Source: Hyphomicrobiaceae bacterium (GTDB taxonomy: Bacteria; Pseudomonadota; Alphaproteobacteria; Rhizobiales; Methyloligellaceae). From it: a stretch of DNA of 64,000 bases. Location of the stretch: NCBI GenBank assembly GCA_020637815.1, contig JACKJS010000001.1, positions 1,364,001 to 1,428,000 of the forward strand. Reading direction: 5' to 3'. The translations under genes and the position numbers were made by a program. Each line of letters starts with the position of its first letter. Position 1 is the first letter of the stretch. The notes beneath the pieces are model-generated. The model was not told the DNA's origin, searched no databases, and saw nothing but the letters and a program-made list of their open reading frames with translations. Positions 51,654 through 59,382 of this stretch are shown piece after piece.

Positions 51654-53138
51654 TTAGCGATCCGTGTCGATCAGGACCGGAACACCCGCCGAGCGTAGCA
51701 AAATCGCCACCTCTTGGGCACGCCGCTCGTACTCGGCCCTGTCTTCCGGGGAACCGCCGAGGTCCGCGCATAAGCCAGACAGCCGTGCCCGGTCAAGAAC
51801 AAGCACGTTGTCGCCGACAGCGGCAGCGCCCGTCTGCACCCAGGTGATCACGCCGCCAGCGACTGTCGCACCGTCGATGGCATTGACGAGGACAAAATTG
51901 CCCGTCAGCGGTAACTCGGAGAAGAGATCGATGGCGGTCGACCGGCCGAGGAGAATACGGCAGTCGGCGATGTCGTTCATGCCGCATTCGTGGGCTTGCG
52001 CCGACGCAAGCGTTTCGAAGTCGATGAGCGCCGAGACGCTCATGGACGTCACGGGCGTGAGATCCGTGGCGGACCGCAGTAAATAGCCGGCTTCCGGGTC
52101 GAAGGGCTTCTCCGAGAGCCAAACAAGGCGCGCTTCGAGGACATCGGCGTTGGTTGGCCGCCGCTGCGTCTCGGCAAGAACCGCGCCCCGTGAAATGTCG
52201 AGATCGGTGTCGAGCACAAGCGTCACGGCATCGCCGCTCGATGCGCTCTCCAAGTCGCCATCCATCGTCGCGATCCGGACCAACGTCGCGCCGAGCCCGC
52301 TGCGTGCATCCACCAGACGGTCACCGACGCGAATCGTACCCGATGTCACCGTACCGGCATAACCGCGGAAGTCGTTCGAGGCCCGCAGCACGAGTTGCAC
52401 CGGCATACGGAACGGCGCGTCCAGCGGCTCTGTCCGCGCTTCGACGCTTTCGAGATATTCGAGCAGTGTCGGACCGTTGTACCAAGGCATTTCGACCGAA
52501 CGGGCGACGACGTTCGCTCCCGTCAGCGCGGCGACGGGAATGGAGACGATATCGCTAAAGTTGAAATTACCGGCGATCCCGCGGAAGTCCGACTCGATGG
52601 CGCGATAGCGCTCCTCCGACCAATCGATCTGGTCCATCTTGTTGACGGCAAGAATGACCTTTTTGATGCCGACAAGGTTGCAGATCGCGGCGTGACGCCG
52701 CGTCTGACGTTTCACGCCGTGACGCGCATCGACCAAGAGGATGGCGATGTCCGCGTGCGAGGCGCCGGTCGCCATGTTGCGCGTGTATTGCTCGTGCCCG
52801 GGCGAATCGATGATGACGAAGCGGCGCCGCTCGGTCTCGAAATAGCGCCATGCGATGTCGATGGTGATGCCCTGCTCACGCTCGGCGACCAGTCCATCGA
52901 GCAACAGCGAGAAGTCGATCCGTTCCCCGTTCACCGCGCGCGCATGGGAGGCATGGAGAATGGCGGCACGCTGATCGTCCGTCACGCCCGCCGCGTCCCA
53001 CAACAGCCGCCCGATCAATGTCGACTTGCCGTCATCGACGGAGCCGCAGGTCAGGAGACGCAGCATGGCTTCCGACTTGTCGTCCGGATGCACCGCCGGC
53101 TGGAAGCTTTGAGCTTCCGAAAGCGCCGCCATGTTCAT
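51654..53138 (-). CDS. cysN: Sulfate adenylyltransferase large subunit CysN, with a vestigial APS-kinase-like tail
   Basis: 494 residues from the ATG at 53138, which shares one base with the cysD stop. It is the GTP-binding half of ATP sulfurylase, activating sulfate to APS. G1 is GSVDDGKST at 32-40, G3 DSPGHEQYT, G4 NKMD. After a normal CysN core, residues 445-494 (VLVLDRARLSGLCADLGGSP, EDRAEYERRAQEVAILLRSA) match the middle of an APS kinase (CysC). The CysC P-loop and C-terminus are missing, so it cannot phosphorylate APS. See findings. Confidence 0.93.
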   Translation of the reverse strand: MNMAALSEAQSFQPAVHPDDKSEAMLRLLTCGSVDDGKSTLIGRLLWDAAGVTDDQRAAILHASHARAVNGERIDFSLLLDGLVAEREQGITIDIAWRYFETERRRFVIIDSPGHEQYTRNMATGASHADIAILLVDARHGVKRQTRRHAAICNLVGIKKVILAVNKMDQIDWSEERYRAIESDFRGIAGNFNFSDIVSIPVAALTGANVVARSVEMPWYNGPTLLEYLESVEARTEPLDAPFRMPVQLVLRASNDFRGYAGTVTSGTIRVGDRLVDARSGLGATLVRIATMDGDLESASSGDAVTLVLDTDLDISRGAVLAETQRRPTNADVLEARLVWLSEKPFDPEAGYLLRSATDLTPVTSMSVSALIDFETLASAQAHECGMNDIADCRILLGRSTAIDLFSELPLTGNFVLVNAIDGATVAGGVITWVQTGAAAVGDNVLVLDRARLSGLCADLGGSPEDRAEYERRAQEVAILLRSAGVPVLIDTDR

Positions 53139-54043
53139 TAGAAATACCCCTCGCGCTTCTTCATCTCCATCGCTCCGGCCTGATCGTGATCGATCAAGCG
53201 CCCTGCCCGTTCGGACACGCGCGCATCCAACGTCTCGGCCACAACCTCGTCGAGCCTGGTTGCGTCGGACTCGATCGCCGCGGTGAGCGGGTAGCACCCC
53301 AAAGTGCGGAAGCGGATCCTGCGTAGTCGCGGCTCCTCGCCCGGAAGCAGACGCATGCGCTCGTCGTCGACCATGAGAATCTGGCCGTCGCGCACGACCG
53401 TTAGGCGCTCTTTCGCGAAATAGAGCGGCACGACATCGAGCTGTTCGAGCGTGATGTAGCGCCACACATCCGCTTCGGTCCAATTGGACAGCGGAAACAC
53501 GCGGACGGTTTCGTCCTTGCCGAGGCGCCCGTTGAGGAGCTGCCACATTTCCGGCCGCTGCAGACGCGGGTCCCAGCTATGACCGCTGGCGCGGAACGAG
53601 AACACGCGTTCCTTGGCGCGAGACGCTTCCTCGTCGCGACGCGCACCGCCGAAGGCCGCATCGAACCCGCCCGCGTCGAGCGCCTGGCGCAGCGCCTGCG
53701 TCTTCATGATGTCGGTGTAAACCGACGGCGGATGATCGAAGGGGTTGATGTTCTTCGCCAGCCCGTCGTGATTGGTGTGCACGATGAGATCGAGGTCCAT
53801 CTCCGACACGGTCCGGTCGCGAAACGCGATCATGTCCTGGAACTTCCAGGTCGTATCCACATGCAGAAGCGGGAACGGCGGCTTGGCCGGCCAGAACGCC
53901 TTCCGCGCCAGATGTAACAGAACCGTCGAGTCCTTGCCGATCGAGTAAAGCAGCACGGGCGCGCGAAACTGCGCGGCCGCCTCGCGGAAAATATGAATGC
54001 TCTCGGCTTCGAGAAGCTTCAGATGAGACGTCAGCGCGGTCAT
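53138..54043 (-). CDS. cysD: Sulfate adenylyltransferase small subunit CysD
   Basis: 301 residues. The ATG at 54043 overlaps the fused cysH stop by four bases. It is a PP-loop ATP pyrophosphatase (LLYSIGKDSTVLLHLARKAF), with the CysD signature AFGGARRDEEASRAKERVFS. With CysN it makes APS from sulfate and ATP in the cytosol. Confidence 0.96.
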   Translation of the reverse strand: MTALTSHLKLLEAESIHIFREAAAQFRAPVLLYSIGKDSTVLLHLARKAFWPAKPPFPLLHVDTTWKFQDMIAFRDRTVSEMDLDLIVHTNHDGLAKNINPFDHPPSVYTDIMKTQALRQALDAGGFDAAFGGARRDEEASRAKERVFSFRASGHSWDPRLQRPEMWQLLNGRLGKDETVRVFPLSNWTEADVWRYITLEQLDVVPLYFAKERLTVVRDGQILMVDDERMRLLPGEEPRLRRIRFRTLGCYPLTAAIESDATRLDEVVAETLDARVSERAGRLIDHDQAGAMEMKKREGYF

Positions 54044-55197
54044 GCGGCCACCTCTTTCTGCGCGGCCGCTTCCAGGGGGCGCCGCTCGGTCTCGGCAACG
54101 TGCAGACCGCACTCTTTCTTGTCTTCGGTCTCCCACCACCAACGGCCGGCGCGCGGATCCTCGCCAGGCTCGATGGCGCGCGTGCACGGAGCGCAACCGA
54201 TCGACACGAAGCCCTGCGCGTGGAGCGGATTAACCGGAATGTCGTGCGCGTCGATATAGGCGTTGAGCCGTTCGTCCGACCAATCGGCGAGTGGATTGAT
54301 CTTGATGAGCCCACGGTCGCCGTCCCATTCGGCCAGTGGTACGTCCGCGCGCGCTTGCGACTGCTCGCGCCGCAGTCCGGTGATCCAGGCTTGCGCGCCC
54401 CGCAACGCGCGGTTCAGCGGCCGAACCTTGCGGATTTCGCAGCAACTCTTCCGGTTCTCAACGGAGTGACGGAACCCATAGACACCGTCTCGAGACACGA
54501 GTTCCTCGACTTCGCGCGTGTCGGGCGACACCAGGCGAATGCGTATGCGATAGCGAAGCTCGGAGAGTTCGACCGTCTCCAGAACCTCCGGGAACAGCCG
54601 GCCCGTATCGAGCGTAAAGACATCGATATCGGCGCCGTTCTTGATCACGCCGGACTTGGCGATCGCCTGCAAGATGACTTGATCCTCAAGTCCGACGCTG
54701 GTCGAGAACGCGATGCGCCCATCGATCCGCTCAGCGATCAGCTTGATCCGTTCGACCAGATCGTCGGTGCCCGCGAGCGCCTCGTCGAGCGCGCGTGCCG
54801 CCGTGTCCGAAGCGTTCCAGCGCTGCGGCATCGGATTGCGCGCGGCGGGCTGATAAGTATGCCCGATGATCTTGAGCGACGTCTTCCAGGTCTCGGCCGC
54901 ACCGGAATCGGCGATCTCCGCCGTGTCGAAGCCGGAGCGGAGCAGGAATTGCGCCTGGTCGGGAATGAGCGAACCGACCGCACGGAGCTCTCCCCCGAAG
55001 CCGAGCCGGTCGCGCAGGATGCGCGCCAGGCTGAAGCCCCGGCCGTCGCCGAAACTGGGAAACAGAATCGCAATAGGGCCGGCATTGCCGCCCACGGCCG
55101 AAACCAGCGCATCGTGATCCGCGGTCGGCTCCAGAACGGTTGCCGCCGTGTCCGCTTCGGTGACGACACCGCCTCTTGTCAAATCAACGAGAACCAT
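54040..55197 (-). CDS. cysH: DUF934-APS reductase (CysH) fusion
   Basis: 385 residues from the ATG at 55197 (GGAGG upstream). Residues 1-115 are a DUF934 domain (DGRGFSLARILRDRLGFGGE, 51-70). Residues 130-385 are CysH. The iron-sulfur cysteines are present as CCEIRKVRPL (252-253) and CAPCTR (335, 338), and the catalytic ECGLH (363) follows. The cluster marks the APS-reducing type rather than the PAPS type. It would reduce APS to sulfite and AMP with thioredoxin. The two domains are usually separate adjacent genes; here they form one chain. Its start overlaps the end of cysI by 14 bases. Confidence 0.93.
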   Translation of the reverse strand: MVLVDLTRGGVVTEADTAATVLEPTADHDALVSAVGGNAGPIAILFPSFGDGRGFSLARILRDRLGFGGELRAVGSLIPDQAQFLLRSGFDTAEIADSGAAETWKTSLKIIGHTYQPAARNPMPQRWNASDTAARALDEALAGTDDLVERIKLIAERIDGRIAFSTSVGLEDQVILQAIAKSGVIKNGADIDVFTLDTGRLFPEVLETVELSELRYRIRIRLVSPDTREVEELVSRDGVYGFRHSVENRKSCCEIRKVRPLNRALRGAQAWITGLRREQSQARADVPLAEWDGDRGLIKINPLADWSDERLNAYIDAHDIPVNPLHAQGFVSIGCAPCTRAIEPGEDPRAGRWWWETEDKKECGLHVAETERRPLEAAAQKEVAA

Positions 55198-56839
55198 AAA
55201 GAGCCTCCTTGAACGGCGCGGCGCCGACGCGGCGCCAGGTTTCGAGGAAGCTCTCTCCCTCGTTCCGTTTTTCGATATACGTCTCGACAATGGTATCGAT
55301 TGCTTCCGGGACCTTCTCGGCGCGGAATCCGGGACCGATGATGGTGCCCACCGCGGCATCGTCCTTGGGGCTGCCGCCAAGCGTGATCTGGTACAGCTCG
55401 GTGCCCTTCTTATCGACGCCGAGAATGCCGATATTGCCCGCGTGGTGATGGCCGCAGGCGTTGATGCAGCCCGACATATTGAGCCGTAGCTTTCCGATCA
55501 GGTCCTGCCGCGCGGGATCTTCGAACCGCTTGGCGATTTCCTTGGCGATCGGGATCGAGCGCGCATTGGCAAGGTTGCAGTAGTCGAGGCCAGGGCAGCA
55601 GATGATGTCGCTGAGAAGCTCGTTGTTGCCGGTGGCGAGCCCCGCGCCGTCCAGCACGTCGTAAAGCGCCGGGATATCGGCCAGCGCCACATGCGGCAGT
55701 ACGAGGTTCTGCGTGTAGTTCACGCGGACTTCGTTGTGACCGAAACGCTCGGCCAGATCGGCGATGAGGTCCATCGCATCGGAGGATGCATCCCCCGGCG
55801 TGCGCCCCGTCTCTTTCAGCGAAACCACGACCGAGCCGTAACCCGGTTCGCGATGCGGCAGCACGTTGTTCCGGTACCAATTGGCGAAGCGGGCATCGCT
55901 TTCGCGGCGAGCGGCGAGCGCTTCGTCGCGCGGTGCACGCTCCGGCAATTCCGGCGGCGCGAAATACGAGGCGATGCGGCGATACTCATCCTCCGGCAGA
56001 TCCACGGCGGCTTTGTGGGTCGCCTCCCAATCTGCCTCGACGGCCTCGCGGAATTTCTCGATTCCGAGCGCATTCACGAGGATCTTGATGCGCGACTTGA
56101 ACAGATTGTCCCGGCGACCGAGCAGGTTGTACACGCGCAGGATCGACTCGACATAGGACAATAAGTGTTCCTTGGGTAGGAACTCGCGGATCACCTGGCC
56201 GACATAGGGCGTGCGGCCCATGCCACCGCCGACGAGCACGCGAAAGCCGTTCTCGCCGTTCGGTCCACGGACGATGCGCAAGCCGATGTCGTGAAAGGCC
56301 GTGGCGGCACGGTCTTCGGCCGCACCCGAAACAGCGATCTTGAACTTGCGCGGCAGCCAGTTGAACTCGGGATGCAACGTCGACCATTGACGCAGGACCT
56401 CGCACCACGGGCGCGGATCCTCTAGCTCGTCGATGGCCGCGGCCGCAAACGGATCGGAGGTGACGTTGCGCACGCAGTTGCCGCTGGTCTGAATGCAATG
56501 CATCTCGACTTCCGCAAGCGCCGCCAGCACGTCGGGAATATCGACGAGCTTGATCCAGTGAAACTGAAGATTCTGGCGCGTCGTGAAGTGACCGTAACCG
56601 CGATCCCATTTGCGGCCGATCAACGCGAGCTGCCGCAACTGGCGCGGCGACAGCTGGCCGTAAGGGATCGCGATGCGCAGCATGTAGGCATGCAGCTGCA
56701 GATAGACGCCGTTGCGCAACCGCAAGGGACGGAACTCGTCCTCCAGCAGATCGCCGGAAAGACGCCGGCCGACCTGGCTACGAAACTCCGCAACGCGCTC
56801 GTTGACGAACGCGTGGTCAAACTCATCATAGCGGTACAT
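55184..56839 (-). CDS. cysI: Sulfite reductase, siroheme/4Fe-4S (CysI type)
   Basis: 551 residues. It reduces sulfite to sulfide with six electrons. Two ferredoxin-like half-repeats each hold a conserved RQNLQFHWIKL-like block. Cluster and siroheme cysteines are in CPGLDYCNLA and LNMSGCINACGHHH. The electron donor could be the ferredoxin of the same operon, since no CysJ flavoprotein is present. The start lies just downstream of the DUF2849 gene (14-base overlap). Confidence 0.95.
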   Translation of the reverse strand: MYRYDEFDHAFVNERVAEFRSQVGRRLSGDLLEDEFRPLRLRNGVYLQLHAYMLRIAIPYGQLSPRQLRQLALIGRKWDRGYGHFTTRQNLQFHWIKLVDIPDVLAALAEVEMHCIQTSGNCVRNVTSDPFAAAAIDELEDPRPWCEVLRQWSTLHPEFNWLPRKFKIAVSGAAEDRAATAFHDIGLRIVRGPNGENGFRVLVGGGMGRTPYVGQVIREFLPKEHLLSYVESILRVYNLLGRRDNLFKSRIKILVNALGIEKFREAVEADWEATHKAAVDLPEDEYRRIASYFAPPELPERAPRDEALAARRESDARFANWYRNNVLPHREPGYGSVVVSLKETGRTPGDASSDAMDLIADLAERFGHNEVRVNYTQNLVLPHVALADIPALYDVLDGAGLATGNNELLSDIICCPGLDYCNLANARSIPIAKEIAKRFEDPARQDLIGKLRLNMSGCINACGHHHAGNIGILGVDKKGTELYQITLGGSPKDDAAVGTIIGPGFRAEKVPEAIDTIVETYIEKRNEGESFLETWRRVGAAPFKEALYGSR

Positions 56840-57122
56840 CGTACCAATCCTCTGTTAGCGTCGTGCGGTGCGACGCACGGATGCGTTCGCGCACGGAAAT
56901 CGGATCGACCGTGCCGTCGTTTTTCACCTCGACCGGCATGGAATAAACGCTGACGACGAGCCGATCCCGCTCGGCCGCCGCCGCCGTTTCCTCCAAGGCC
57001 TTGACCTCGTCCTCGGACTCGGCACGGGCCGCATCGGCGATGCTCTCCATCCATCCGCCATCGGGGGCGAGATAGACAACGACGCCATCGTTCAAGCGGT
57101 TTGCTGTGACGACACTAGGCAT
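56826..57122 (-). CDS. DUF2849 family protein
   Basis: 98 residues from the ATG at 57122, overlapping the cysG end by eight bases. It reads PSVVTANRLNDGVVVYLAPD and later DRLVVSVYSMPVEVKNDGTV, then SVRERIRASHRTTLTEDWYD. DUF2849 proteins are restricted to cys operons of alphaproteobacteria. A sulfite-reductase-related role is inferred only. Confidence 0.88.
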   Translation of the reverse strand: MPSVVTANRLNDGVVVYLAPDGGWMESIADAARAESEDEVKALEETAAAAERDRLVVSVYSMPVEVKNDGTVDPISVRERIRASHRTTLTEDWYDVPL

Positions 57123-58560
57123 AGGCGCGGGCGACCTCCTGGTGGGACAAAATCGTTTCGACGGCGCCGGCATGGGGCAGGCCCGCAACCTCGCCGAAGA
57201 TGAGGACGGCGGGACTGCGCAGGCCGAGGCCTTCGGGATCGCCCGCGAGCGCAGCGATCGTGGTGGCGACGCGCCGCTCGTTCGCGCGGCTGGCGTTCTC
57301 CACGGCGATGACCGGCAGCTGCTCGCGGAAACCCGCATCGAGCAAACGTTGCGAGATGACCGCCCCGGTCGTGACGCCCATATAGACGACGAGCGTGTTG
57401 TTGCCCGCGGCCAAGGCCGTCAAATCCAGATGCTCGAAGCTCGGCGCCTTCCCACCCGCTTCGTGACCCGACACGAACGTAACCGTGTGCGACACGTCGC
57501 GATGGGTCAGCGGAATCTGCAAGCTTGCCGCGGCGGCCGCGCCAGCCGTAATGCCAGGGATGACGTCGATCGCGATATTGTCGGCGCGTAGCGCGTCGAG
57601 CTCTTCGCCCCCGCGGCCGAAGATGAAAGGATCGCCCCCTTTGAGGCGCACGACGGTCTCGCCCGCCTTCGCGCGCGCCACAAGAAGCGCGTTGATCTCC
57701 GCTTGCGGCACGCTATGGGCACCCTTGGCCTTGCCGACCGGGATCAGCTCCGCCTCGCGGCGCGCGAGTTCCAAGACGCCCTCACCCACCAGCTTGTCGT
57801 AGAACACGACGTCCGCCGCCTTGAGCGCACGAACAGCCTTCAACGTCAGGAGCTCCGGATCGCCCGGTCCCGCCCCGACGAGAAGCACCCGTCCCCGGCG
57901 CGACCCCTTCCGGTCCTCTTCCGCATTCGCGGCGCGGTCGATTTCCTCGCCGATCAGGACGCGGGCCTTGTCCTCGTCACCCTGCAACATGGCCTTGGCG
58001 GCGGGACCGTCGAAAATCGATTCCCAAAGCCGGCGGCGGAGCGGACCGTCGGGCAACGCCTCGGCCACACGCGCGCGGAACGATCCCGCCAGTTTGGCCA
58101 GATCGCCAATGCGCGGATGCAGTTCGTGCTCCAGCCAGGCGCGCACGCGCTGGGCCAGGACCGGGGCCTCCGCAGACGTTCCGATCGCGACGGTCACTTC
58201 GCCGCGGTCCACGATGGCCGGCAACGCGAACGTGCAGAGAGCCGGACGGTCCGGCACGTTGACGGGCACGCCGAGGTCGCGGGCAATGGCCGCGATGCGC
58301 GCGTCCTCGTCCTCGTCCTCGGTAGCCGAGATCACGAGCGGCCGGCCACGGATCTCGTCGATCCCGGGCCTGATCGCAAGCCGGACGGCTTTGCCGGCGT
58401 TCACAAGGGTCGCGAGCTCGGGCGCGAGCGCATCCGCCGCGACGTCAACGAGGTCGGCGCGCTTCAGGAGAAGCCGCGCCTTGACGGCCGCAAGCTGGCC
58501 TCCGCCCACCACGAGCGGCGGCCTGCCATCGAAGCTCACGAAGATGGGGAAGGTCCGCAT
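57115..58560 (-). CDS. cysG: Siroheme synthase CysG
   Basis: 481 residues in three parts: NAD-dependent precorrin-2 dehydrogenase (VGGGQLAAVKARLLLKRAD near residue 18), a ferrochelatase/dimer region, and the SAM uroporphyrinogen methyltransferase (VLLVGAGPGDPELLTLKAVR). It makes siroheme for the sulfite reductase two genes downstream. The start shares one base with the ferredoxin stop. Family assignment is firm. Confidence 0.95.
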   Translation of the reverse strand: MRTFPIFVSFDGRPPLVVGGGQLAAVKARLLLKRADLVDVAADALAPELATLVNAGKAVRLAIRPGIDEIRGRPLVISATEDEDEDARIAAIARDLGVPVNVPDRPALCTFALPAIVDRGEVTVAIGTSAEAPVLAQRVRAWLEHELHPRIGDLAKLAGSFRARVAEALPDGPLRRRLWESIFDGPAAKAMLQGDEDKARVLIGEEIDRAANAEEDRKGSRRGRVLLVGAGPGDPELLTLKAVRALKAADVVFYDKLVGEGVLELARREAELIPVGKAKGAHSVPQAEINALLVARAKAGETVVRLKGGDPFIFGRGGEELDALRADNIAIDVIPGITAGAAAAASLQIPLTHRDVSHTVTFVSGHEAGGKAPSFEHLDLTALAAGNNTLVVYMGVTTGAVISQRLLDAGFREQLPVIAVENASRANERRVATTIAALAGDPEGLGLRSPAVLIFGEVAGLPHAGAVETILSHQEVARAYA

Positions 58561-58916
58561 CAGCCAGAGGTTCCCGTCGCCGCCGTATCGCCCGCCGTCT
58601 CCGCGAGGCTTTCCGGCGCAAGCTCGACTTCCAGCCCGTCGAGTTCGGGCGTCATGATCAGCTGGCAGGACAGCCTTGACCGGTCATCGACCGAGAAGGC
58701 GCCATCGAGCATTTCGGTCTCTTCGTCGGACGGAGGCACGAGTTTGCCGATCCAACCCTCCTCCACCCAGACATGACAGGTGGCGCACGCACAGGCTCCG
58801 CCGCACTCCGCCTTGATGGGCAGACCCCAATCGCGGATGACCTCCATGACCCGCCAGCCCTCAAGCGCTTCGAGGCGATGCGTGGAGCCATCGGGCAGGC
58901 GCACGGTAATGAACAT
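58560..58916 (-). CDS. 2Fe-2S ferredoxin, adrenodoxin type
   Basis: 118 residues. Cluster ligands C38, C44, C47 lie in ECGGACACATCHVW (CX5CX2C), and C84 in RLSCQL. It begins MFITVRLPDGSTHRLEALEG. As first gene of the cys operon and with no CysJ in sight, it may supply electrons to CysI. It heads a translationally coupled series reaching cysN. Confidence 0.9.
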   Translation of the reverse strand: MFITVRLPDGSTHRLEALEGWRVMEVIRDWGLPIKAECGGACACATCHVWVEEGWIGKLVPPSDEETEMLDGAFSVDDRSRLSCQLIMTPELDGLEVELAPESLAETAGDTAATGTSG

Positions 58917-59382
58917 CTCTCAAGCCACCTTCCCAAAGGCGTCGCGGTTCGAACAAGCGGCCCATGTACTTGGCGGAAGCCCGCCTCGCAAGTCCGCGAA
59001 GAGCGCGAAAAGAACGGAGTTCCAGCGGCGCTGCCGCCAGACCCTCCACCGTTCGCCCCTGGACCCAGCCTCCATGACCTTCGGGCCGGCCACGCCCCAA
59101 AGATAGGAGAGATACTGAAAAATCATTCTACAGAAAAAGTCCATACGCCTGAATTAGTGCAAACTTGTTCTCTCTATCCCGCATATGGAGGCGCATTTTC
59201 TCCAAACCGCGTATTTTGCATCCAGAATCTCCGCGCCCCACGGGTTGGGAAAAACTGTTTCTTTCGCGCAACTATGCGGAGGAATCTTCCACCGGTTGTG
59301 GACCAACTGGCCTCGCCCCCTGGCTGACCAGGACGTTTTCCGCCAAGCTGGTATGAAACGCACACGGACAATTGGGGGAAAC
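58917..59382. other. Divergent intergenic region, cys operon and autotransporter
   Basis: 466 bases with no gene recognised. An AT-rich patch at 59110-59180 includes CATTCTACAGAAAAAG and is a likely promoter for the minus-strand cys operon. No S-box or SAM riboswitch pattern is evident. Confidence 0.45.
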
